A stretch of DNA of 64,000 nucleotides from Lascolabacillus massiliensis (GTDB taxonomy: Bacteria > Bacteroidota > Bacteroidia > Bacteroidales > Dysgonomonadaceae). Below, in pieces: positions 38,387 through 48,866 of the stretch. The translations under genes and the position numbers were made by a program. The notes beneath the pieces are model-generated. The model was not told the origin of the DNA and ran no database searches. It worked only from the letters and a program-made list of their open reading frames with translations. How positions within the stretch are numbered: the stretch's first letter is position 1; each line of letters starts with the position of its first letter. Location of the stretch: positions 310,001 through 374,000 of the forward strand of contig NZ_CTEJ01000001.1 in NCBI RefSeq assembly GCF_001282625.1, read 5' to 3'.

Positions 38387-41128
38387 TTAGATAGTTCCAG
38401 TTATCGTATAAGATCCTGAACCCAATTCAATATCAATTCCCTGATCGCTGTCAGATACATTTCTAACACCATCATGATCAGGTGCAATAACATTCATCTC
38501 CTTTGGCAATTTAACAATTGCAGATGTGTTGCCCGGTATTGTTATGTTCCATGTGAACCTACCATTTTCCTTACTCCATTTGCTTGTTATTTCACCATAA
38601 ACTGAATTGTAAGATGCATCTACATGGGTAAGTCCTTCCGGAAATTTTGGTTCCATAAGTAGCTTTTTAAATGCCACACTTTCCGGATGGTTCTTTATGC
38701 CTGCAAGATCTTCGTAATACCATATTATCAGATCACCCAGCAACATAACGTGGTTAGCTGAATTCATAGCCGGATCGGCTGTATTTCCATTCCAAAGTTC
38801 CCATATTGTAGTTGCCCCGTTATCTATCATATAGCCCCAGCTTGGGTAAGTACGGTTGGTTGCAATTTTATAAGCTAGATCGATATTTCCATATTCAGTT
38901 AACCCACGCATTAAGTGTTGAATACCAAGTACCCCTGTACTAACATGTCCATCAAAATCTACTACTGTCTTTTCTACTACATTTTTGAATACATCAATCT
39001 CTTTCCCTTCCGGAACCAGTCCTAGTCTTAAAGAAAGCATATTGGCAGTGACAGTATTATTATCATACATTGCTGAATCTGCTTTAAAATAGGTATTGTT
39101 ATATGCCGTCTTAATCTGTGTAGCCAACTCTTTGTATCCTGGTATGTCCTGACTGTTTCCGGTTAGTTCAGCAAATTCAGACATGATGTTCAGGAGACTG
39201 TAATAGACAGTTGTGCTTAAAACAGGACCGGCTGTTCTTCTGGTTGGATCCTTCGAATGGATAAGCTCCTGTGACTCGGGAGGCATACACCAATCACCGT
39301 ATGCATCTTTCGTTATTATATAATCTTTCATAGATACCTCCTGTATTCTTTCAAGGTATCGCTTCATAGAATTATAATGTTTGAAGATGGGTTCCGTATC
39401 ACCAAACTGCTTCCATAACATTTTAGCGCTATAAAAATATGCTGCTGGCCAGGTAACATCGTCATGATATATAGTCCAGTATTTAGGTGATACTACAGAT
39501 ATACTTCCCTCCGGACTCTGTGAATCCTCTATATCTTGAAGCCATTTACTGTAAAGCAGGGCATTATCAAAAATAAAAGCCTCACCAAAACTGCCGGTTG
39601 TTCTATCACCAAGCCATCCAACACGTTCGTCGCGCTGTGGACAATCTGTTGGCATACCTCTGTAATTTCCCCTTATACCCCAATATGCATTCTTGAATAC
39701 CTGATTGATAACTTCATTGTTAGTTTCAAATTTTCCAGTAGTTTCCATCATATCATAGACAACTTTGCCCGTGAAATCAGTTAATTCTGGCTGATAATCA
39801 AGCCCTGATATCTCTACAAACCTGAAACCATGGTATACAAACTTTGGTTCCCAGCTGAAGTTACCGTCTTCTGCAGGAATATAAATATCAGTTGCTTTTG
39901 CTCCTCTGAGGTTATCAATATATAGATTACCATCATCTTTAAGAGTTTCTGCAAATCTGAATTTTATTGGCTGATCTTTCTTTCCTGTTAAAGAATTAAT
40001 TTTCAGCCATCCTACCATATTTTGACCCATGTCGAGGATAAGTTTTCCTTCACCCAACTCTGTTATTTTTATTGGAGTGAGTTCGTCCTGTACCCTTATA
40101 TTAGGATTTGGCTGAGCTGTTATTATACCGCCAGGTGCTTCCATAATATCTGCATTTTTCCATCCAGAATCATTAAAGTTCGCAAGGTTCCAGTTTACGA
40201 TCTCCAGGCGAGCATCATATTCTTCTCCATCAAATTCATTATTTGCTACAATCGGACCCTTGGATGTAACTCTCCATGTTTCATCAGATATTATGGTATC
40301 AGTGGATCCGTCGGAATATTCAACCTCCAGCTGAGCTAAAAGACGTGGTAGTCCAAATAACTGATTCCATCCCTCTCTCATACCGAAATATCTTCCATTG
40401 CCTAAGATCACACCTAAAATGTTATCATTACGTTTTAAAAGTGGGGTTACATCATATACGTTATAATAGACTCTATCAGGATACCATGAAACAGTTGGTG
40501 AAAGTACATCTTCTGATATTTTTTCTCCATTTATGTAAGCTTCATATACTCCTTGTCCTGAAATATAAAGTACAGCTCTTTCAATGTTATTTTTTAATGT
40601 GAAGGGCTTTCTAAGGTATCGTGCAGCAAGACGTGTATTTCCCTTATCAGTTTCACCTGGGTTAGACATACTGTCTTCTCCTATCCATTTTGCTTTCCAG
40701 TCGGATTCATTTAATAATGCCATTGACCAGGTGTTTATCTTACTCCAGTCTGTATCACCCTGGTTAGTGGATACTCTTAAACGCCAGTAATATTTTAAAC
40801 CAGACTTTAACTCTTCTCCCTTAAATGGTATTAATACTGATTTATCATCTTCAATAATTCCTGAATCCCAGATTAGGTTTTCTTCGTTTTTTAAATTTTC
40901 CTCAGAAAGTGCAACCTGTATCTGATAGGATTTTTGTTGTAAATCAGGTTTTACGGAAGTTATTTGCCAAGAAAATCTGGGATTGGGAGTTCCAATTCCA
41001 ATTGGATTTTCCTGCATCTCAACTTTAAGTGATGTAAGTTTTACTTTTTGATTATCACATCCACTTAGAAATAAAAGACTGACTATTAGTCCAATTAAGT
41101 GTGCTGATAAAATTTTCCTGTTTTTCAT
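38387..41128 (-). CDS. GH78 alpha-L-rhamnosidase, lipoprotein (copy 1)
   Basis: It removes terminal alpha-L-rhamnose from glycans by inversion. The 913-residue protein has a lipoprotein signal (LFLSGC, lipid Cys about 24). The typical N-terminal domain follows (NPIGIGTPNPRFSW near 42-55), then carbohydrate-binding beta domains and the six-hairpin catalytic barrel. The general acid Glu is in DCPQRDER near 494-501 and the base Glu in GATTIWE near 770-776; both are intact. Surface location is likely. It is the last gene of the long minus-strand run from rhaB. Confidence 0.93.
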   Translation of the reverse strand: MKNRKILSAHLIGLIVSLLFLSGCDNQKVKLTSLKVEMQENPIGIGTPNPRFSWQITSVKPDLQQKSYQIQVALSEENLKNEENLIWDSGIIEDDKSVLIPFKGEELKSGLKYYWRLRVSTNQGDTDWSKINTWSMALLNESDWKAKWIGEDSMSNPGETDKGNTRLAARYLRKPFTLKNNIERAVLYISGQGVYEAYINGEKISEDVLSPTVSWYPDRVYYNVYDVTPLLKRNDNILGVILGNGRYFGMREGWNQLFGLPRLLAQLEVEYSDGSTDTIISDETWRVTSKGPIVANNEFDGEEYDARLEIVNWNLANFNDSGWKNADIMEAPGGIITAQPNPNIRVQDELTPIKITELGEGKLILDMGQNMVGWLKINSLTGKKDQPIKFRFAETLKDDGNLYIDNLRGAKATDIYIPAEDGNFSWEPKFVYHGFRFVEISGLDYQPELTDFTGKVVYDMMETTGKFETNNEVINQVFKNAYWGIRGNYRGMPTDCPQRDERVGWLGDRTTGSFGEAFIFDNALLYSKWLQDIEDSQSPEGSISVVSPKYWTIYHDDVTWPAAYFYSAKMLWKQFGDTEPIFKHYNSMKRYLERIQEVSMKDYIITKDAYGDWCMPPESQELIHSKDPTRRTAGPVLSTTVYYSLLNIMSEFAELTGNSQDIPGYKELATQIKTAYNNTYFKADSAMYDNNTVTANMLSLRLGLVPEGKEIDVFKNVVEKTVVDFDGHVSTGVLGIQHLMRGLTEYGNIDLAYKIATNRTYPSWGYMIDNGATTIWELWNGNTADPAMNSANHVMLLGDLIIWYYEDLAGIKNHPESVAFKKLLMEPKFPEGLTHVDASYNSVYGEITSKWSKENGRFTWNITIPGNTSAIVKLPKEMNVIAPDHDGVRNVSDSDQGIDIELGSGSYTITGTI

Positions 41129-41261
41129 CTTATAAATTTTATGTTTTATTTTTATTTTATGATTCTATTCTGCTTTCAACTATCAAAAATTAGTACAAAT
41201 ACTATGAGAAATCTATATCTTTATATTTTATATATTGCTTTTTAAAATATTAGAGAAATAG

Positions 41262-44060
41262 TCAGTTCGAGAATCTATAATTGCCTGCTGACACTTCATA
41301 TAGTTGATATCCTTCCTGATTTCCAATATGAATTGCATGACCAGAGTTCTCTGTGATAGTTTCACTATTTTCCTGTGGGAACCATACTGTAGCACTGCAG
41401 TTAGGAGGCACAGTAATGTTAAGTGTAAGATTTGAACCTTGTCGTTCCCAATGTGATTTAATCAGACCTGATGGAGAATCAAATTCAGCTCTAGCCCATG
41501 ATAATTGAGATTCAGTAAGTTTTGGCACCTTAATGATAAATTTCCTGTAACCGGGAAAATCCTTATCTTGTCTGATTCCGGAAACTCCATCTATGTACCA
41601 GGCACCAGGGTATAAGTAAGAACTATGAAGCAGTGAGTGGCCTCCTAAATCTTTTTCCCAGCTTTCCCATATAGTTGTAGCGCCGTTTTCTTTCATAAAT
41701 CCCCAGCCTGGATATGTAGTTTGAGATGTCATTGAGTAAATAAGATCATCACGGCCCTCTTCACGAAGTACCTTAAACAGCATTGCTCCACCTGTTATAC
41801 CTACATCGATATGACCGTTCTGATTTATAAGAATCTCATTCTCGAGACTTTTCATTATTTCTAGTCGGAGTTCTTCTGGCATAATATCACCATATAAAGC
41901 GGCGGTCAGACTTCTCATCGACATATCTGAATAGTTTTTTTCCTCTTCAATATAATATTTATTGTGGATAGCTTCACTTGCCAGTTTTGCTTTTTCAGAC
42001 CAGATTTCTGCATCTGTTTCTCTCCCAATTATCCTGGCTATCTGAGCTGCTGTTTTAAGATTATACACCCAATAGCAATTGTTAAAAAAAAGGTTCTCAT
42101 CTGAATAATTATTCATACCGGCAGCATTAGCACCAGGCCATAGCCAGTCACCAAGGAAGTCCCATCTGCCTCCATATCTATTAAGTAGATTGTTTTCTAC
42201 GTGACTATCCAGAAAAGTAAGCCAACCTTTTATCATCTCATAGTTTTCTTCCAGTGCTCTTATATCACCATGGTATTGATACATAAACCATGGGAGTGTA
42301 ATAACTATTCCACCCCAGGCGGGACCACCTCCTCCATGATATGTAGGTGCTGTCTGAGGCATAATACCACCTCCTAATATTCTGCCGCTTCCTTCCTGTT
42401 TTCGAGCCCACTCCGGATCATTCATATTACCTACCATTGGTTCTGTTCCCTGAACATCTCTCCAGTCTTCAAGCCATTTAGTATAAAATGCTCCAAGTTT
42501 GTAGTTGAGTAGTCCTGTTTCTGAAGTTGCATGAGCATCACCTCCGTAACCAAACCTCTCACGTTGAGGACAATCAACAACAAAACCTCCTAACGAAAGA
42601 TTTTCGAAAGTCCATTTTACTCTGTTATATATCCAGTTTTGTAGTGAATCTGAACACTCAAAATATGTTGCATCATCATAATCAGTGCGTACCAGCCAAC
42701 CCTTGATATTATCTTTAACTGGTGGTGTGGTTAATCCTTTGATTGTAATCCAGCGACCTGACATGTAGTTAAAGTGATTGTGGAATGTTCCCTCTCCTGA
42801 ATTATCCAATACATATGCACTATGGAGTGCGAAAGTCATATCCTGATCTTCTCTTTCAGAAAATAGAAAATGAATAGTATCACCTGGGTTACCTTTTACA
42901 TGAATATCGGTCCATCCGGCAAAATTCACTCCCATATCTACACGATATGAGTCATCTGATCTATGTTCAATGTCAACAGGCTGAATTTCATCAATTAACC
43001 TGTTTGGCTCTACTTGCTGTGCTGAAAGTTTCAAAGATGGATTTAAAATGGTTGAACTTTTCCAATCTTCGTCGTTGAAATCTACTGAATTCCAGTTCTC
43101 AATTTCCTGATTAGCATCCCAAATTTCACCACCATAGCCACCTACGCCAAATCCCCAGTTACCAATAAGTTTATTTGGACTAGGATGTGTTCTCCAACTT
43201 TCATCTGTAATAATACGTTCGATTACTTCTCCTTTTTCATTGTATATATCTGTTTGCGCAATCGCTATAGGTGCACGAGGCTTATCATCTGTTGCATAAG
43301 GTGCAAAAATTGACCATCCAGTACCTAACCATAGAGCAATTACATTTTCACCTTTAATGAGTACTGGTGCAATTTCGTATGCAATATAACGCGCTCGTTT
43401 TGTATGATCAGTTACTGCCGGGGGGAGAACATGATCATCAATTTTTTTCCCATTGACATAAACTTCATGGAAACCGATGGATGCTACAAAAAGTGTTGCT
43501 TTATATGGCTTCTCAGTTAGAGTGAATTTTTTTCTGAACCATGGGTCATACATTTTATTGGGACCTTCAGAAGGGTTGTAAGATTCACCTGTACCAATCC
43601 ATTTTGCAGTCCATTCATCCTGTGAAAACAGACCAGTACTCCATTTTGATATTTTACTATATTTTGACTCTACTCCCTTTTCATCTTTAACTGCTACTTT
43701 CCAGAAATATACTTTGTCAGATTCTAAAGGAATTCCATTATATTCTATCAACTGCATTTTGTCTGATTCGACCCAACCGGAGTCCCAAATATCACCTACG
43801 TTATCTTTTAGCCTGCTTTCTGACATACTCACAAGTATGCGATATGCTGTTTGACTTTGACCAAAATCTGACTCTTTGGTTGGCTCTAATGTCCAGCTCA
43901 TTCGAGGTTTTTCTATATCTAGGCCTAATGGATTTGTAAGATATTCTACTGTAAGACTGATTGGCATTACACTGCTTCTACTACTTTTTGAGCATGAGTA
44001 CATAAAAAGTAATGAAAATGAAATAAATGCCAGATAAATTAGAGTTTTGCTTGTTTTCAT
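41262..44060 (-). CDS. GH78 alpha-L-rhamnosidase, probable lipoprotein (copy 2)
   Basis: I start at ATG 44060 (MKTSKTLIYL), giving 932 residues; an upstream in-frame start would overlap the GH127 gene and precede the signal. The signal ends near MYSC, an atypical lipobox (Tyr at -2), so lipidation is probable rather than certain. N-terminal NPLGLDIEKPRMSW is near 46-59. The active site has DCPQRERFGYGGD near 496-508, the RER variant with Glu intact, and GATTIWE near 791-797. It starts one base before the GH127 stop, so the pair is coupled. Confidence 0.92.
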   Translation of the reverse strand: MKTSKTLIYLAFISFSLLFMYSCSKSSRSSVMPISLTVEYLTNPLGLDIEKPRMSWTLEPTKESDFGQSQTAYRILVSMSESRLKDNVGDIWDSGWVESDKMQLIEYNGIPLESDKVYFWKVAVKDEKGVESKYSKISKWSTGLFSQDEWTAKWIGTGESYNPSEGPNKMYDPWFRKKFTLTEKPYKATLFVASIGFHEVYVNGKKIDDHVLPPAVTDHTKRARYIAYEIAPVLIKGENVIALWLGTGWSIFAPYATDDKPRAPIAIAQTDIYNEKGEVIERIITDESWRTHPSPNKLIGNWGFGVGGYGGEIWDANQEIENWNSVDFNDEDWKSSTILNPSLKLSAQQVEPNRLIDEIQPVDIEHRSDDSYRVDMGVNFAGWTDIHVKGNPGDTIHFLFSEREDQDMTFALHSAYVLDNSGEGTFHNHFNYMSGRWITIKGLTTPPVKDNIKGWLVRTDYDDATYFECSDSLQNWIYNRVKWTFENLSLGGFVVDCPQRERFGYGGDAHATSETGLLNYKLGAFYTKWLEDWRDVQGTEPMVGNMNDPEWARKQEGSGRILGGGIMPQTAPTYHGGGGPAWGGIVITLPWFMYQYHGDIRALEENYEMIKGWLTFLDSHVENNLLNRYGGRWDFLGDWLWPGANAAGMNNYSDENLFFNNCYWVYNLKTAAQIARIIGRETDAEIWSEKAKLASEAIHNKYYIEEEKNYSDMSMRSLTAALYGDIMPEELRLEIMKSLENEILINQNGHIDVGITGGAMLFKVLREEGRDDLIYSMTSQTTYPGWGFMKENGATTIWESWEKDLGGHSLLHSSYLYPGAWYIDGVSGIRQDKDFPGYRKFIIKVPKLTESQLSWARAEFDSPSGLIKSHWERQGSNLTLNITVPPNCSATVWFPQENSETITENSGHAIHIGNQEGYQLYEVSAGNYRFSN

Positions 44061-44061
44061 T

Positions 44062-45930
44062 TCAATCTTGATTTCTTGGGTTATATAATTGAGGCAACCA
44101 TACCTTAAAGAATGGGAAACTGTATGAACTATTGCCTGCTGATGCATAATCGCATAAGTTTACTTTTATAGGTTGTGAACCCTGTTCTGTATAAGATTCC
44201 GGAATAAATTGTGCTGAAAATATCATGTATACTTCAGGATCTGAAGATTCTTCTTTAACCAGATCTATAATTCCTTTTTCATTTATAATGGGTGTTAGAA
44301 TGGCCTCTAGAGCAGGTTTGCCAATTCTCTCATCTCTACAGAGAACTATGGGACCTCGGGTTATTGCAACGTATTCATGTGTATTGCCAGATCGATGTAT
44401 TTTTCCTTGCATCTCAAATTCTATGCTAATCTTATCATTATTTTTCCATTTACGCTTCAATTTAGTGTAATTGCCTGGTAGTACATTTTTTGCCTCATAT
44501 TCAGTGTTTCCATTAATAAGGATTTTATAGTTTGTGCTCCAAAAAGGTACTCTTAAGGCTATTTCCATATTTTCATCTTTCTCTAAAACCAGATTCAGAT
44601 CAATCTTTCCCGAAACAGGATAGTTTGTATTTTGTACAATTGCAAACTCCTGATTCTCTGGACTTATGAGATGATAAGTTCCATCAATATAAAAATTAAT
44701 ATAAGCTCCATCCTCTGATTGCATTACTGCAGTTTGTGGGATTGTGAACAGACCTCTGGGACCGCTGGCATTACAGCAATTTAGTCCCATACCACACTGC
44801 TCGGAACCTTCAAGACGCTGACCCGACAGTGGAGTGTATTTTGCCCAATCTGAACCATCAGGCTTCATTGCACCCAGGAGTGCATTATAGAATGTCCTTT
44901 CAATTTCATCAGCATACTTGGCTTCACCGGTAAGTCGTAACAACTGTTGGTTAAATTTTATCCACGTTGCCGTAACGCAAGTCTCCTGGTAATGAGCAAT
45001 GGGTATTGTCTGTTTTTCTCTTCCAGAGAACCATGCTTCCATTGCAGAGCCTGATCCTGCGATATTAATTTCACTATCAATAATACTCTGCCATGTTTTC
45101 TCAACGGCTTCTTTATATTCTTCTTTTCCGGTTATCCTAAATAATTCAAGCAAACCTTCATAACATGACATCATTTCATACGCTTTTTGCCCTTGTTCCC
45201 ATCCATACCAGTTGTCAACAGGTTTGGGGAAACGCTGTGATACAGGTATGTCGGCTTTGGAAATTAATTGTGGACCCTCATCTGTTTCCCATTGACTTAC
45301 GATCTCTTCCGCAAATTGAAGGTACTTTTTATTGCCGGTTCGTACATAAAGTTGACAAATTGGTTCTAACACTGATGATGCAGCCATTCCACGGTGGTTG
45401 CCCATCAACACAATCTTTGAGTTTTTATCATTGAGTTCCTTAATAAGAAAGTTAGCTTCTTTCGCTGCTGATTCTAGAGCCTTTTCATCATTTGTAATAT
45501 CGTAATAGGCTATCAGACCCAGCATACAATACTTTCTTCCCCAAATATCCCATGCTTTTAATCTACTTTCAGGTGCATAATTACCAATGTAACCATCATT
45601 AGTTTGGGTTTCCATCAACCCATATGCAGCCTGTTTTAATTTATCAGCCAATTCAGGAGTAGGGATATATCTATATGCCAATACAGCTGAAGTGAACCAC
45701 TTACCCCAAAATTCACCTTGCCAGCAACTATGTTCATCTCTTACAGTGAATGGCTCAATCAGTCTCTCTGCATCCTGTGCAAGTATACGATTTTCATAAG
45801 AAGCTTTCATTTTATCTCCTACAAAACCATTTAATATAACATCAAATGACACGGATAATTTATCCTGAGCATTACTTGCACTAAAAGTTAATGCCAATGT
45901 TGTAATTATAATAACTGTTTTTATTTTCAT
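44062..45930 (-). CDS. GH127-type (DUF1680) beta-L-arabinofuranosidase-like glycosidase
   Basis: The 622-residue protein has a signal peptide (about 1-21, SASNAQ) and an (alpha/alpha)6 barrel with a C-terminal beta-sandwich. The GH127 metal and nucleophile site is visible: Glu316 and Cys318 in QETC, and Cys385-Cys386 in GLNCCNAS. In characterised GH127 enzymes a Zn-bound Cys is the nucleophile on beta-L-arabinofuranosides. Relatives (including GH146 and the RG-II-acting members) share this fold, so the exact sugar is open. It lies between two GH78 genes (1- and 39-base gaps), consistent with a side-chain role on a rhamnose-containing glycan. Confidence 0.85.
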   Translation of the reverse strand: MKIKTVIIITTLALTFSASNAQDKLSVSFDVILNGFVGDKMKASYENRILAQDAERLIEPFTVRDEHSCWQGEFWGKWFTSAVLAYRYIPTPELADKLKQAAYGLMETQTNDGYIGNYAPESRLKAWDIWGRKYCMLGLIAYYDITNDEKALESAAKEANFLIKELNDKNSKIVLMGNHRGMAASSVLEPICQLYVRTGNKKYLQFAEEIVSQWETDEGPQLISKADIPVSQRFPKPVDNWYGWEQGQKAYEMMSCYEGLLELFRITGKEEYKEAVEKTWQSIIDSEINIAGSGSAMEAWFSGREKQTIPIAHYQETCVTATWIKFNQQLLRLTGEAKYADEIERTFYNALLGAMKPDGSDWAKYTPLSGQRLEGSEQCGMGLNCCNASGPRGLFTIPQTAVMQSEDGAYINFYIDGTYHLISPENQEFAIVQNTNYPVSGKIDLNLVLEKDENMEIALRVPFWSTNYKILINGNTEYEAKNVLPGNYTKLKRKWKNNDKISIEFEMQGKIHRSGNTHEYVAITRGPIVLCRDERIGKPALEAILTPIINEKGIIDLVKEESSDPEVYMIFSAQFIPESYTEQGSQPIKVNLCDYASAGNSSYSFPFFKVWLPQLYNPRNQD

Positions 45931-45969
45931 GACTTGAGATTATTAAGTCTTTGTTTTTTATGTTAATAT

Positions 45970-48735
45970 TTAAAACCTGAATTCAATAGTGTGGTTACCG
46001 GAACTCAGTTCAAATTGATCTACAGGATTTGAAACGCCCAGTGAACGAGAAAATATAATTTCACTGTTAACTATCACCTCAGAAGTATATTCAGGAATCT
46101 GCAATATTCCAGTTGCTCCAACAGGAACTTTTACATCCAGTTGCATTCTTGTCTCAAAAAGTTCCCAATTGACTTCAATCATACCATATGGAGTCATCTG
46201 TGAAGTTTTTGCCCATGTAACACCTTCAGGAATTTGAGGGTCAATTAAGAATTTCTTATACGCTGGGATATTATCTACTATACGTATACCTCCAACAACC
46301 TGATAGAACCACTGTCCAACGCCATTAAAACAATTGTGAATTCTACTTCTATTGCCATTCCAATGCTCCCATGTAGTAGTTGCCCCATTCTCAATCATAT
46401 AAAGATATCCGGGATAAGATTTCTTTTTTAACATTGAGTAAACAAAATTTGGTTTATTAGCAGTTGCTGCCCGTTCCATCATCACAGGGATTCCCACCAA
46501 ACCTGTATTAAGGTGTCCATTGAACTTCTCAGCTGTCCTTTTAACAAGTATCTCAATTAAGTTTTCATGTAATTCTTCAGGAGCAGCTCCACAAAGCATA
46601 GGAAATATTATATCGATCTGAGAGCCTGTTGCATAATACCCATCTGCAGCATTGTAAAAATTCTCATGAATTTTTCTGTTTAATTCAGCCTTCTTTTCTG
46701 AAAATTTTTTCTTATCCTCTTCTTTACCCAGTACTGAGGCAATCTCTTCCATTTGATTTAAACATACTGATAAATAGCAATTACTCACTAAATCCACAGA
46801 TGCTTCATCCAAATGGTTAGGATCACCAACACCCTCAGGAGTAGCCCAATCTCCTAGATACCAGTTTCTGTAGTCTGTATTTGGCCATTTTTTAAGTAGC
46901 CCATCTATACAATATCTGTCAACATACTCCAGCCATTTTAACATTACAGGGTAATATTTCTCTAATATCCTCTTATCAGCATAATTTTTATATGTATTCC
47001 ATGAAGCTGAAATTATAAACCCACACCAGTATGGACCACCTCCGGCACTATAAGGATTAGGCGCTGTATGAGGCATGCCTCCATCTTCTCTAATTACATC
47101 TCCCCATGCTTGTATCCAATTGTTATACATAGGTGCTAGATTAAACATTGTTTGAGCTGTAATAGTAGAAGCATTACCATCACCACCATAACCCAGTCTT
47201 TCAATTTGAGGGCAATCAACCAGATAACCGCCTAAACCAACATTACGTAGAGTATATGAAATCATATCATGAATTTGATTCAGATCTTCATCAGAGGATA
47301 TGAACGAAGAAGTAGATTCAAAGTCGGTATGTATAAAATGAGCCTTTATATCTGATAATTTAGGCTCCTGATTAAGATTTGTAATTTTCACATAACGGAA
47401 ACCATGATAGTTGAACTTGTTTATAAAATGTTCAGTACCACTGCCTGAAGCAATATATTTGTCAATCTGTCCCTGCCAATATATTTCACCATCATTAGTC
47501 AAGTGATCTGAGAATTCCATTATTATTTCCTGGTTCTTTTCCAATTCTGGAAATGTGATTTCAAACCATCCTGAAATGGTAGTTCCCATATCAATTAAAT
47601 AAGTATTTTCAGATAACCTTACTGCAGAAATTGGGCTAATTGTATCTTTTATTCTGTTGGGCTCTGTCATCTGAGGAGTTACTTCATGTACTGGGATATC
47701 AACAAGAGATACTTTGTTCCAAACTAACTCATCAGGGGATTCAAGAAAAAGATTTCTTGTTTCAAGGTTTCCATTAATTATTTCTCCTCCATATCTGCCA
47801 GACCTCCAATTGCCGATTCTCTCATATTCACTATTACGGGCTGTCCATGTTTCATCTGTAACTATAACATTACTGATTGTTTTATTTGATACTTTATCTA
47901 ATTGAGCCTTAAATGCCGGTCCACTAGCTGTAACACCTGGTAACCCGTCTGTGTACCAACCACTCCCTAACCAAACAATAATGTCATTTTGCCCCGATTT
48001 TATAAATTCAGTTACATCATATGTGTTTATCAGCGAACGTTTATTAAACTGTGAAACGGCGGGTGATAAAACATTATCGCTCACTTGTTTACCGTTGAGG
48101 TATACTTCATGATATCCAAGTGAGTTTATATGAAGTAAATATGTCTCTTTTTTATCTGGAGCAATTACTGAGAACTGTTTTCTAAATTGAGGGGTAAGAT
48201 TAAATCCATTTAATACCTGACTACCGGTTTCTGAGTTTATATTTGATCTGTTTTCAGTTATATTACTATCAATAAATCCAATATATGAAGCTTTCCAATC
48301 TTGTGGAGTGAGAAGACCAATGCTCAATCTTGACGGTTCACTCCATTCAGATACATTATCATTTTGATCCCATACTCTTACTTTCCAATATAGTATCTGA
48401 CCCGACTTTAGATCTTTCCCTTTGTAGGTAATTAGATGGTTTTGAGAAGAATTGACTTTTCCGGAATTCCAATAATCATTCTTATCCTCAGTTAAAATAT
48501 CTTTTTCAGATGCAACTATTATTTGATACGATGTTTGGGCTGAACCCTGTTGATCAGATATGTTTATCCAACTGAATCTAGGTTGCCTGCTATTAATTCC
48601 CAATGGGTTAGCTAAATGTTCACATCTTAGATTCTGAACGTAAATCAATCGATTTGAATTGCAACTCAAAGTGACAAATATTGTTGTTAAGATGACAATA
48701 ATTTTATAATTATGTTGTAACTTATAGTTTTTCAT
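45970..48735 (-). CDS. GH78 alpha-L-rhamnosidase, probable lipoprotein (copy 3)
   Basis: A 921-residue protein with an N-terminal signal and possible lipobox (VTLSC, Cys about 25). NPLGINSRQPRFSW near 42-55 is the family opening. The catalytic region reads DCPQIERLGYGGDG near 507-520, with Ile replacing the usual Arg before the general acid Glu, and the base Glu is in GATTTWE near 783-789. The six-hairpin barrel and C-terminal beta domain are complete. A 131-base gap separates it from the tagaturonate epimerase gene; no strong promoter was found there. Specificity may differ from copies 1, 2 and 4. Confidence 0.92.
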   Translation of the reverse strand: MKNYKLQHNYKIIVILTTIFVTLSCNSNRLIYVQNLRCEHLANPLGINSRQPRFSWINISDQQGSAQTSYQIIVASEKDILTEDKNDYWNSGKVNSSQNHLITYKGKDLKSGQILYWKVRVWDQNDNVSEWSEPSRLSIGLLTPQDWKASYIGFIDSNITENRSNINSETGSQVLNGFNLTPQFRKQFSVIAPDKKETYLLHINSLGYHEVYLNGKQVSDNVLSPAVSQFNKRSLINTYDVTEFIKSGQNDIIVWLGSGWYTDGLPGVTASGPAFKAQLDKVSNKTISNVIVTDETWTARNSEYERIGNWRSGRYGGEIINGNLETRNLFLESPDELVWNKVSLVDIPVHEVTPQMTEPNRIKDTISPISAVRLSENTYLIDMGTTISGWFEITFPELEKNQEIIMEFSDHLTNDGEIYWQGQIDKYIASGSGTEHFINKFNYHGFRYVKITNLNQEPKLSDIKAHFIHTDFESTSSFISSDEDLNQIHDMISYTLRNVGLGGYLVDCPQIERLGYGGDGNASTITAQTMFNLAPMYNNWIQAWGDVIREDGGMPHTAPNPYSAGGGPYWCGFIISASWNTYKNYADKRILEKYYPVMLKWLEYVDRYCIDGLLKKWPNTDYRNWYLGDWATPEGVGDPNHLDEASVDLVSNCYLSVCLNQMEEIASVLGKEEDKKKFSEKKAELNRKIHENFYNAADGYYATGSQIDIIFPMLCGAAPEELHENLIEILVKRTAEKFNGHLNTGLVGIPVMMERAATANKPNFVYSMLKKKSYPGYLYMIENGATTTWEHWNGNRSRIHNCFNGVGQWFYQVVGGIRIVDNIPAYKKFLIDPQIPEGVTWAKTSQMTPYGMIEVNWELFETRMQLDVKVPVGATGILQIPEYTSEVIVNSEIIFSRSLGVSNPVDQFELSSGNHTIEFRF

Positions 48736-48866
48736 TCGTATTTAATTTAATTATACTTTTTATTTTCAGCTAATTACACCCTCTAAAATAACAATAATAA
48801 GTAATTTGTATAATGTTTTACTACATTAAATGATTTAAATACTTATGATTATGATAGAAAAAACTT

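Noticed and set aside
41129-41261. Internal promoter or operator copies in the larger gaps of the rhamnose block (also 48736-48866, 55221-55348, 56231-56352)
   Set aside because: None contains a clean TAnnTTTG box or a GTTCTTA repeat; they are AT-rich without clear structure.
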